DNA from: Balanoglossus misakiensis
Lineage: Eukaryota > Hemichordata
Assembly (NCBI GenBank): GCA_040954595.2
Contig: JBECUI020000028.1
Location: 124,001 to 188,000 of the forward strand
Direction: 5' to 3'
Length of the DNA: 64,000 nucleotides
Shown here in pieces: positions 45,132 to 54,721 of this stretch. The notes under the pieces were generated by a model. The model was not told where the DNA came from and made no database searches. It saw only the letters and a program-made list of their open reading frames with translations. The translations under genes were made by a program, and so were the position numbers. Position 1 is the stretch's first letter. Every line of letters starts with the position of its first letter.

Positions 45132-45136
45132 GTAAG

Positions 45137-45395
45137 GATGGAATTGCGGCTGACAAGAGTAAAGTAACAGTTGTTAAAGAATATCCCCGTCCTCATACTG
45201 TCACACAGTTGAAATAATTTTTGGGTTGGCCCAATTATTTTAGAAAGTTTATAAAGAATTTCTCGATCATTGCTAGGCCTATACATAAATTGTTGGGAAA
45301 GGACACGAAATTTGAATGAGATGATAGATGCGAACATGCATTCGAGAAATTAAAACATGTTCTGTGTCAAGCACCAATTCTAGGGTATCATTTTC
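45137..45395 (+). pseudogene. Ty3/gypsy RT thumb and start of RNase H
   Basis: Continues the RT interrupted by the DNA transposon: GIAADKSKVTVVKEYPRP, TVTQLK, a stop (Arg or Lys codon to TAA), FLGWPNYFRKFIKNFS, IARPIHKLLGKDTKFE, a second stop at the usual Trp, then EHAFEKLKHVLCQAPIL. These are the conserved connection motifs of gypsy pol. The text stops near 45395, where it meets an oppositely oriented fragment of the same family. Confidence 0.8.
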
Positions 45396-46455
45396 ATAAT
45401 TTGTGGTTTCTGGGACACCGTTTTCTTCACACGACTCATCAGATGAGGATGAGTCAAAGTCGGAGTGGTGCAAATAAGCTCTTTTTAGTCTATTCACATG
45501 TATGACTTTGCGATAATTCCTGGTGCTATATATGAAACGTAACTTGTAATTAACAGGACCCACCTTCACAGAAATAATGTAAGGACCTGTCCATGGGACT
45601 ATTTCGCAACCCCTGGGCAAGTCTCCTGTATTGATATAAACCTTGATGTGTGACAAAGGCTGTTTTTGGTGTACTCTCTTCATCTAATTCCAATTGAAAA
45701 AATCCTGACTGTAAGTCTAGCGTCGAAAAATACTGAGGCTTATTCTTGCCTAACATTTCAAGATATTCGTCCGTTCTGGGTAAGGGAAACGAATCAGGCA
45801 CTGTAATATTTTTTAAATGACGGAAATCTGTGCAAAAACGCCACGAACCATCAGGCTTTTTGACTAAAATTATTGGACTAGCAATCGGTGAAGTAGACGA
45901 CTCGATAATATTTAGTTCTAACAGCTGATCAACTTGTCGCTCAAGTTCACGTCTTTTCTCAAGCGTTACTCGGTAAGGTCGACGGAACGGGGCAGCGCCC
46001 TCTTGTAATCGTATTCTATGTTTGATTACATCACAGTTACCTAAACGACCACTAGACTCAACAAAAGCTTCTATATTGTGCAGTAAAACATCTCTAAGCT
46101 GTTTACGCTGAGCCTTAGTTATCTCTAATTCATTAAGCTTCAATTGACCCATCAAATAATCCGTGTAATTCTGTGTATGGGGCCCTTCAGGTGAGACACA
46201 ATTAATGGCATTATTATCGAGTGGGATTATTCGACTATTACAGGGCAAGGGCGAAAACTTTCCAACAACACTGTTTTTCTTAATTTTGACCACTGTATCC
46301 AAAGTGTTTACAACTCGCATGGGAAGAAAATTCTTATTCGAATAGGCCAACACCTTAGCTGCCAAAATAGCCGGCGTTAATCGTGTTCGTTTATCAGAAA
46401 TAAAATCTAAAACTCCAGTAAAATATTTATACGGCACTTTCACTGGAATAACCAT
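45396..46455 (-). pseudogene. Ty3/gypsy RT N-terminal half fused to GPY/F module
   Basis: From 46455 downward: YKYFTGVLDFISDKRT (protease-RT linker), APFRRPYRVTLEKRRELERQ, IASPIILVKKPDGSWRFCTD (RT fingers), FPLPRTDEYLEML, FSTLDLQSGFFQLELDEES (catalytic Asp of RT) and FVTHQGLYQYRRLAQGL. Then, with the YIDD part, RNase H and integrase core missing, it jumps near 45690 to the integrase end: GPYIISVKVGPVNYKLRF and VIHVNRLKRAYL. The missing ~2 kb of pol is exactly what fragment 42198-45395 partly holds. It is defective, and the 302-residue frame is a remnant. Confidence 0.85.
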
Positions 46456-46471
46456 TTCACTTCCAGGTGAT

Positions 46472-46633
46472 CCATGGAGACACGTACCTGATCCACGTTC
46501 ATTTATTATCCATAATTATTATAGTACATCAAATACGCCCAGTAAAGTACATGAGGAAGGGAACGAACTCAGTAGCCTGAGGTACTCCCATCTCCCGTTA
46601 GATTATTCTCTTCCATCTTTGGAAACAAGGGGA
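46472..46633 (-). mobile_element. partial LTR (minus strand) joined directly to pol
   Basis: The complement matches the last ~160 bp of the LTR at 48680-49152: GAATAATCTAACGGGAGATG, CCTCAGGCTACTGAG, AATAAATGAACGTG and ACGTGTCTCC.TGGATCAC. About 10 bp after the match comes the ATG of the minus-strand pol frame. Gag and protease are absent between LTR and RT. The joint could be a deletion or the copy of a spliced RNA. Confidence 0.7.
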
Positions 46634-46668
46634 AATCAGCTGGTTAATTAGATTGTGTTAGACAGGTT

Positions 46669-48151
46669 GTGATAACTAAGTCCTCAAGAAATTATGTGCT
46701 GCGGTGGGCTCATGATTGTGTTTTAGCGGGACATTTAGGATACACTAAAACGTTGGGAGTTTTAAGACAGAGGTATTTTTGGGAAAGGATGCCCCGGGAT
46801 GTTGACATGTACGTAAAGACATGCGCACATTGTCACACACGAAAGAGAGCCACACCCCCTACTCATGCTAAGTTGTTACCTATTCCAGTATCAGGACCCT
46901 GGGACCGACTGGGTATGGATATTGTGGGACCCCTCCCTAGAACTTATGATGGCCATAAATACATCTTAGTACTTTTTCATTACTTTACTAAGTTTCCAGT
47001 AGCATATCCATTACGTAATGCACGAGCTGACAGTTGCTAAGATCTTGTTTGATGAAGTAATTGCTACTTATGGAAGCCCCAGAGTTTTGCTGAGTAATGA
47101 GGGATCGAATTTTTTTATCCCAGGTAGTTCACGAAACTTGCAAATATTTCAACATCCAGAGTAAAGTTTCTACCCCTTATCGTCCACAGACCAATGGCCT
47201 TACAGAACGTTTCAATGGTTGCCTAGTCGACATGCTGTCCATGTTTGTTGATAGTAAACAGAAAGATTGGGATCGGTACCTAAGTTCAGTGCTTTTCGCG
47301 TATAGAGTTAGTCCTCAAGAGTCCAGTGGGTTCAGCCCGTATTATGTGTTATAAGGTCGGCATCCCACATTGCCCATGGATGTTGAATTCCAGCCAGTTG
47401 AGGGGAGGACAAGAAATATAGATACACACCTTAAACATTTAGCTGCTAAGAGGGAGATAGCTCATAAAATCGCCAAAGAGAATATAGGTCGACAGAATAT
47501 GAAGGACCGTTATGATCAAAATATCCAACGGTCACAAAATCTTAAAGTGGGGGATCCTGTATATTTATACACACCTGATGTTAAACCAGGAGTTAATAAG
47601 AAATTCGTACATAAGTGGACAGGTCCTAACATTATTTCTGAGAAGGCGGGTCCTGTTAATTACAAGTTACGTTTCATCAATAGCACCAGGAATTATCGTA
47701 AAGGCATACATGTGAATAGGCTAAAAAGAGCTTATTTGCGCCCCTCAGAGTTTGACTCATCCTCACCAGATACCAAAAATTATGAAAATGGGACCGAAAT
47801 ATGTCAAAGTCCTAAAGCAGACATAAATGAATCAGAGAATGGTTCTGATCAAATTGAGGGATTGGAATTGAGAGATTTGTCGTCAAGGACAAATCCCAGT
47901 GCTATCGATGAAACTAATAACAATTGAAATTGTCAGAACAAAGCTTCTGAGCCATTTACGAAATAGAAAATGTGTTGAAGGGTCGACATAGAAATGGGAA
48001 ATTACAGTATTTGGTTAAGTGGAAGAATAATTCAACCAAACATAATACGTGGGAGGATGAAGACAATTTGAATGAAATTGCAAAAGAGTATTTGATGAGA
48101 AATCCTGTAAAGATAAAGGGGAAACGGGTTATAGCACACTTGCACATTTAA
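46669..48151 (+). pseudogene. Ty3/gypsy integrase with C-terminal chromodomain
   Basis: HDCVLAGHLGYTKTLGVLRQ and CAHCHTRK form the HHCC zinc module. Then come WDRLGMDIVGPLP and YRPQTNGLTERFNG of the catalytic core (with a frameshift near 47030), the same TAA in VL*GRHP as in the first fragment, and the GPY/F module (WTGPNIISEKAGPVNYKLRF, HVNRLKRAYL). In another frame at 47951-48151 a chromodomain follows: YEIENVLKGRHRNGKLQYLV, KWKNNSTKHNTWEDEDNL. Chromodomains in this position direct integration to modified histones in the chromovirus branch. Frameshifts and stops make this copy inactive. Confidence 0.88.
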
Positions 48152-48679
48152 ATCTATGGACAGAGAAATATGCGCGTAACAAAAAAAACACGGAAAATGG
48201 AGACACGTGGTTGACTGAAATGAGAGTTTGAACACGACTGAGAGGTATGAGTGTTGGCCAGTCTGTATGAGTGAGAATACGATTGGCGTGTCCCTTGATT
48301 CGTTTAAATGTTACGCAAGTTGTCAAATGACATTTTTTATCCGTTGTTTGCTGAGTTTAGTTGTATGTGCTATGCAACCTGGTTCCCGTGTCACTCTGTT
48401 TAAATGTGTTGATGTATTTAAGTTATAAAGAAATTACCAGTGAAGTTTGAAGTTGCAGAGATTTTAACACTGGAGAAAAATGTTTGAGTTGAATTTTTCG
48501 TTCGTTTGATGACCTAAATAGTTGGCCCAGTTTGTGTAAATAGTCCCTTGTAATGGCTATGTGTTTGTATAAAGAAACCACAGAGATAACCGATTTAGCA
48601 AGTTGTATTTTATTGCATTATCTTCTTAATTAAGAAACTTGTGTCCAATGCGGGACGCATTGCTTTAAAACAAGGGGAG

Positions 48680-49152
48680 TGTTATGATCTGTACAAAGGT
48701 CAAATATGATTTTAAGGGTCAATTATACTTAAAGCTCGGGAATGTCAATGTTTGATAGTATTTTTATTTTATGTATTTGAAGTAGATAGGGGGAGCTGGT
48801 GTTTAATTGACTGCTCTGAGTGTCAATCATCATCGAACTGACTTTATTATATAACGCTCTATGTAATTTGGTACGTATATAGTTGAATTGATGCCTAATG
48901 AAATTGTAACACATTGTATTTGTGATATTTGACATGATTAACCACGCCTTGAGAAAAGTAATTATAAGAGAACTTTGTTTGCAAAGTTGGGGGAGGAGAA
49001 TAATCTAACGGGAGATGTATGTACCTCAGGCTACTGAGCTCGTTTCCTTCCTCACATACTTAACTGGACATATTTGATGTACTGGAGTAATTCTCGACAA
49101 TAAATGAACGTGAATCAGATACGTGTCTCCGTGGATCACTGTTCTCGTCACA
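48680..49152 (+). repeat. 3' LTR of the chromodomain gypsy element
   Basis: A purine tract (AAAACAAGGGGAG) ends at 48679. The LTR then runs from TGTTATGATCTG to CTCGTCACA, TG...CA borders, about 473 bp. It contains AATAAA near 49098 and the segment shared with the partial LTR at 46472-46633, which confirms it is a repeat. No 5' LTR partner in the same orientation is in the window. Confidence 0.75.
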
Positions 49153-49199
49153 GGCCGTTACCTCATCGCTACAATGTCCCTGATGTATGAACTACAATA

Positions 49200-50250
49200 A
49201 TATTCCAGCGGTAGTACGACTCTGAAAAGTATGCACTACTGATCTTACTTGACCTCTCCGCCGCATTCGATTCCATTGATCACGGGATACTTATTCGTAG
49301 ACTATCGAACCTTGGCATTACAGACACAGTATTAACATGGTTTAACATCTTACATTCAAAATAGATACCAAACTGTAATCATCGAAAACACTGCAAGTTC
49401 ACATTCACCTATCGTATTGGGCCTACGCGGCTCTGTCCTTGGCCCTCTGTTCTTCGCCATTTATATAGCCCCACTTTGTAAACTGAATCGTCACCACAAC
49501 CACAATTTCATCAGTACGCCGATGATAAACTACTATACCTTGCTTTTTCTCCGCAAGATCCACCCTCTATCGTCCAATCTCTGGAGATCTGCATCGAAGG
49601 CATGGATGACACTGAATAAACTACAGCTAAACAAAACCGAAGTCGTTGATATTCGCTCATCTTCTTGATCCTATTCCATCCTCCAACATGGGCTCTGCAT
49701 CCATCTCTCTGGTAACAGCAACGTGTAATCTGGGAGCTGTCTTTGATAGTATCCATATTTATAACCAGCCCATCAAGAATACATGTATGTCCACGTTTTT
49801 TTTATCGTCGACACATCGGATCAATACGAAAGTACCTATCTTCTAAGGATTGAATTCGTGTAGTTCTTTCCACCAAACTTGAATACTTCAATTCGTTACT
49901 GTTTGGTCTTCCTCAATCTGCAGTAAATCTACTTCAGTGATTACAAAACACAGCAGCAAATATCATCACCCGGTCGAAGAAGTTTGAACACATCACTCTT
50001 GCCCTCATCACTCTGGATTGGCTACCAGTTTGTGCCAGGATTGATTACAAGATATTGCTTCTTAAATACAATGCCATTCATGGCCTTACCCTGGAGTACA
50101 TCAATGCCATTCATGGCCTTACCCTGGAGTACATTTCTAACATGGTTAATCGATTTACCCCTTCACACAACTTATAGTGTCTGTGTTATGCCCTTACACA
50201 CAACACGCATAATCACTCTTTTGTGGTGCAGTTGAAGTTTGTTGCCGTCT
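49200..50250 (+). pseudogene. decayed CR1/L2-type LINE, RT and C-terminus
   Basis: Scattered over frames: [19 protein letters not shown] (catalytic Asp), [32 protein letters not shown] (GVPQGSVLGP changed), a YADD-like element near 49515, then NTAANIITRSKK and LDWLPVCARIDYKILLLKY near the C-terminus. The segment AATGCCATTCATGGCCTTAC with its continuation is duplicated (33 bp) at 50068-50133. [12 protein letters not shown] and the C-terminal ITR...HWLPV..RIDYK.L are hallmarks of CR1/L2-group LINEs. Heavily mutated, and older than the three-copy family. Confidence 0.75.
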
Positions 50251-50551
50251 AGAATCTCATATGAGGTAATATGCTTTAATATTTTCAAGCAAAAGTGCAG
50301 GGTGGCCGTGTAATCCAAATCCAGCCCAGTCGACTTTTTTTCGCCTTTCCGAACTTCAAGTTAGAATCGCTCGGTGATTATTTCCCGCCAAATATGCTAA
50401 TTTTCACCTGAGAGGTCTTATATCCGCAACCAAATACCCTCGCTAGCCGTTTATAACCTCTAAACGATGCCCAAACCATACCATACCATATTACCGTGTT
50501 TCATGTATAGTCAACTTTCCAGAAGATTGTTTTGACAGCGGAAGATAATTA
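50251..50551. other. unassigned spacer
   Basis: No supported feature. Confidence 0.4.
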
Positions 50552-50665
50552 GGGGTTATTACACTAAATTTGGTCGATAACGCGTCGTATTCGAGTGATG
50601 TCCGTTGCTTTGCACGATATACGGACATCACTCGCGTTATCGACCAAAATTCGTGTAATAACCCC
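50552..50665. mobile_element. 114-bp foldback MITE
   Basis: GGGGTTATTACAC, TTGGTCGATAACGCG and GAGTGATGTCCG on the left face their complements on the right around a short centre. It is almost fully palindromic. Flanks (TTA and TTTA) hint at a 3-bp T-rich target as in Harbinger MITEs, but the duplication is not exact. Confidence 0.65.
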
Positions 50666-51610
50666 TTTATCATACATGCCTACCTATAAAACAATACAAT
50701 TTGCGAAAATGCGTCGAGAAAAACAATTTCACGGCCAGCAATTTGAACCGGGCGCCCTTGGATCACGGAAGGCACCCATAGCCAAGTGAGACAGGGCGAT
50801 GCGATCAGGTGATCAACGTGTAGGCCGTAGTATTATTCTCAGGGGGCTGGCAGCTTTCATTACGATGGGCACATCTGCATTCTAAATACAATTGCCTACG
50901 TTCTCTTTCAAAATATCATGTTAACGATTATTTCGCATTGAGAATTCCGAAGAAGTAAATGTGATACATTCAACATGACAAAAAACTCCAGCTTTGAAAA
51001 CTTTATTACAGCTTCTAATAACCCAATTTTACAACATCCCTCTCCACTAAAGTCCTATGCCCCGTACGTCGCTCGCGCGCGCAGCGAACTATCACGCCGA
51101 TCACCTAGTCAACGCTGTGTGATGATTTCAGCGCATTCTCCTAAATAGTTCAAGACGGGGTATATCACTGAGTGAAATACCTACCGTATAATACAGTCGC
51201 ATCGATGACCCATATTAGGAGTTGCTTATTAGCATAAAAATTACGCCGTCAAACCTCAAGTGACATTTGGCTTATGCTCTTGGACAAAGTTTCATGTACT
51301 TCGTCATGATGAGTCAGGAGTTTTTAAACCGTTATTTTCGATCAAGGTAGGGAATAATTGGTATTTGTGTATGGATTAATTATTGATCTAGAAGCATCGG
51401 GGGAATAGGCCAGATAACCTGACAGTAAAACGGTGAAATCAAATGAAAATTCTGCAACTTGAACCGCCGGTGATGTTTACGTCGAAGCGCTTTATATTGT
51501 GGTAGGTTTACAAATTATATCCCGGACATCTGTCATATACACATGGTGTTATTTATGTTATACAGTTTCTTCAGTCACCGAGTATAGTTAATTTGTCTTA
51601 ACTCATATTT
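50666..51610. other. unassigned spacer
   Basis: A CpG-containing patch (GTCGCTCGCGCGCGCAGCG at 51069) stands out in otherwise ordinary DNA. No gene start was recognised beside it. Confidence 0.35.
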
Positions 51611-51826
51611 CAGTGTTTCATTTAGGATGGCATCAACAGGGGGGATACGTCCCCCATTGCCAGAATATTTAGGGGGGTTTCCACTCTCCAAGGCAGACTG
51701 TAATATCTCCAACATGTACACAGCATCATTTTAAGGGGCATTGCCCCCCCCCCCATGACAAGTTCCTAAGGGGTGCTATCATGTCAACAAGGGGGTGAAT
51801 CCCCCCTCCCCCTAGATGAAACACTG
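51611..51826. mobile_element. hAT-like MITE
   Basis: CAGTGTTTCATTTAGG at the left end and CCTAGATGAAACACTG at the right are inverted with two mismatches. The inside is rich in GGGG/CCCC runs. The flanking bases (TCATATTT and ATGTTTCT) are similar but not an exact 8-bp duplication. About 216 bp. Confidence 0.6.
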
Positions 51827-53032
51827 ATGTTTCTACTGCCAAGAAATTAAAATTACATTGCATGATGTTGCCACTTTTGTAATTTGTTTTATTGAAATGA
51901 CTGTATTTTTGAAAAAAATTAATTGTATAAATGCATAATTTTGTAAACTTCCAATTGTCAAAAAGCTAAAATAAAAATGGCATGAAATTGAAATAAATGA
52001 CTCCTCACAACTGACCACTATTTGAGATTATCAAATTTTTATTACAAAGAACTAAAAAATTCATATAAAATTACATTCAATTCATGATTATTATAACAAT
52101 GCACAAAACTCTCTCTCAACTTTATCAACCCCGAACCCACACAATCCAACCCCATACCCATTAACAAATCAACTCCCATAATTTATAAATAATGATAAAA
52201 GAAAATAACATTGGAATCCAATTTGGCGAAAGAAATGATTGCTGTATTTAAATAATATATGAAACCAAGTTTATTATAAAAAAAAATTAAATGACACTCA
52301 ATATTTTGCCAACAAATAAAAATTAATCGTAAAAGAATAAATAAACCTAAAAGATAATAAAAATGTAATTAAAGCATAAAATAAAAGTAAAACATTGCAC
52401 CTGAAGTGTTAGTTGAATAGGTTTCTAAATAGGAAAAAAAATGTGTCATGATTTTAAACAAATGAAATTCGGAAATGATCATAATTTGAATTTTTATCAC
52501 ATGATTGGCTGATATAATGTTTCAATGTTGGGTTATAATATAAAACGTAATTCATTTGTTTCATTCCTATTTAGAAACCTTCAAATAATTTTTCAATAAA
52601 AATATAATTAAAAAAATATATAAATTCTGTTGATTAGAATATAGAAAATCAATAATCTCCTCAGCTGGTCAGCAAGTACAGTGGCAGTAGTTTTCAGTGA
52701 CAGCTGCTCCTCAAGAGGACTAAACATAATTGAAAAAAAGATACACACAAAAACGAGATTAAATCATGGAAAGTAAAAAAAAAGAATAGAGATACATGGT
52801 AAACTAATAGATAAACTGTGAAATATGACCAAAAAAAGATTTTTTTTTATAAATCAATAAAATCTGTAGCCACTGTAATTCAATTGTGTACTGTGCAGTG
52901 TATTTCTGTTTTGCCAATACTGTGTTTTGTGCACAGTTAATATGATAGACAAGGGGAATGGGTGTTTGAATTTGAAATACACTAATAATTTTACTGTTGC
53001 ATTTCAAATTCAAACACTTCTGTAATAGCCCC
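51827..53032. other. very AT-rich spacer
   Basis: About 1.2 kb of A/T-dominated sequence, with short inverted phrases such as TTTCTAAATAGGAA and its complement near 52425 and 52566. No gene is supported. Confidence 0.4.
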
Positions 53033-54128
53033 TTATAAATCATGCACACTGTGCAGTAATTCCAGGAGCTTGGATTTGTTTGTTGCCCGTCGTAGTTGTG
53101 TATGCAGTGATGTTCTGTATGTTAACGGTAGTGTCTGAATTATGTCGTTGCATTCGTGTCGAAGTGTGGCATTTGTTTTTTTTTTCTTCTCTTTCAATTT
53201 CTGCTCTTTCTTTTTCTGTAACAAGTAGTATTTTTTTGCCAGTGCCTGGAGACTTACCTTGGCAGATGATACTTACCAGGGAACGTCTTTTTTCTTCGGC
53301 ATTGATGTTATAATTGCCAATGTGTCTATCCATAGCATCTCCTGAGATGGTAATAGGAGACCGACCATCCTGATACTTGACATAAGATGTCTGTCTCAGT
53401 CGTCCCCTGAAACCCGTCAAGTCGTTAGAGTAGCCTGGGCGGCTACGTTCCAACGACTCGGGGTTTACAAGGCTAACGACTGAGAAGACTATCTTTCTCA
53501 GACTGGCCAGGGCATCATGCCTGCTACAGATGACAACCCACTTACCTGAATCGGGCACTGGAGGAGCTCAGGCCTTGTTGTTTTAGTCGTACTCCTCCAG
53601 GACGGCGTCCGCACCTTGATGGGCATCAGGCCTACCAGATAGTGAAATGGCCTCGTACTTCTCCAGAGTTTGGAGAAGTATTGGTGGATACCGGGCACGG
53701 TCGGTCACGTCATAGACATCAATCATTTGGTAAGTGGGGTGATTCCGACCGTGCCACAGGGTGCGAAGGAGATGTCGTCAAGCCCGTAGGTAAGTGGGTG
53801 AATTGAAGCTCGTGCCCTGTCGAAAGAGGAAAATTCCTTGTAAATGTTGTAGAAGAATATTGTAAATGAAATTCATGTGAGAGTCTGTCACTGCTGCTGC
53901 ATTCAACCAGCCAAAAAACAAACTGGTGGATGCATCAGCAGTGGGATTACTCACATCATGCACATGAAATTCCTGTAGCAATTCGCTCCACAGACAATCT
54001 ATGAATTTGCAAAGAAGGTCAAATGAAATGTGATGATCAGAACACTTCTTCACACATTCTAGAGATCTGCCTCAGGAGAATCCCTGAGATATAGCAAAGT
54101 CCCTGTAAATCCCAATACATAGAAACAA
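53033..54128 (-). pseudogene. C-terminal part of a decayed gene of unnamed family, split by the transposon
   Basis: Minus strand, from 54128: SRDFAISQ-like start with a frameshift, CVKKCSDHHISFDLLCKFID, FGWLNAAAVTDSHMNFIYNI, LLRTLWHGRNHPTYQMIDVY, YEAISLSGRPDAHQGADAVL, APPVPDSGKW, PGYSNDLTGFRGRLRQTSYV and SISGDAMD-like ITISGDAMDRHIGNYN. A donor follows at 53277|53276, then a last exon (53215-53033) with a Lys-rich helix, ending LLELLHSVHDL. Stops sit at three codons (near 54076, 53789 and 53590), plus one more near 53575. From memory, similar proteins with a DHH motif and HQG.D..LEE.N form multi-copy families of unknown function in marine invertebrates; I cannot name one. It continues upstream on the far side of the transposon (59246-60735). 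Confidence 0.6.
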
Positions 54129-54130
54129 AT

Positions 54131-54425
54131 ACACGGGTTTCATAAGTCTAGCGCCCTCTTGTGGCTATCATGAATTTGACCTCAAAGCGAGGCCACTGGG
54201 TGTACGCCCCTGATGAGTTGATGACAGCTCATAAACACAGGCTCAGCGGTTTGTTGACGGAAGTGGCGACGCCGATAAAACTTTTCAAGGTAAGAATTTC
54301 TCGAATTCGCAGCTGTATTTTTGTTTTCAGTCATATTTTAAGCACCTTCTTGTTTAGCTTCTGAGATATTATAGCAAAAAAAGTGTGAATTTTTGCGATC
54401 TCAAATTTTTTTTTTGGAGCGACCG
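54131..54425 (+). repeat. left terminal inverted repeat
   Basis: Nearly identical to the complement of 58940-59244. Differences include CAT/CGT at 54231, GCA/GTA near 54311 and a ~10-nt insertion in the right copy (TTTCTTTCAA side) near 54392. Weaker similarity continues inward to about 54512 (GATCGACTCAGCGAAAAAAA). It carries a GCGCCCTCTTGTGGC motif 22 bp from the tip and a small ORF with a splice donor. Confidence 0.9.
54170..54289 (+). promoter_or_regulatory. TIR leader exon, left copy (for the YqaJ gene)
   Basis: ATG at 54170 opens a 40-codon frame (MNLTSKRGHWVYAPDELMTA...TPIKLFK) that ends exactly at TTCAAG|GTAAGA, a consensus donor. The next good acceptor upstream of the nuclease start, TTTTACACAG at 54711-54720, lies one base before the nuclease ATG. 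The join is out of frame, so the frame would act as an upstream ORF within a leader, unless another acceptor is used. Confidence 0.5.
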
Positions 54426-54721
54426 ATATAGCGCACGGTTAGCTGGAAAGCCGGCATTCTGGTCAAAGGCACGTATCGATCGATCGACTCAGCGAAAAAA
54501 AATCAAAGTTTACTTTCAGTTTTTGTTACCTTAATTATGATCGAGCCCATAGCCGAACTGCTAAGGGGTGTTATTCACCGAAACTTTATGAATGAGAGCT
54601 TTTAAAAGTTTTAGTTTTATTGCAGACCTTCTGCAGCCTATATTCCTCTTGCATTTGTATTCATGTTCAATGCTTCACAGAGTAAAAAAAATGTAATTGA
54701 CATGCTGGATTTTTACACAGA

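Noticed and set aside
47956-48326. Minus-strand frames downstream of the integrase
   Set aside because: They are antisense to the chromodomain, which is the supported reading.
54170-54289. TIR ORF as N-terminus of the nuclease or transposase
   Set aside because: Splicing to the nearest acceptors is out of frame for both genes, so it is listed as a leader with an upstream ORF instead.
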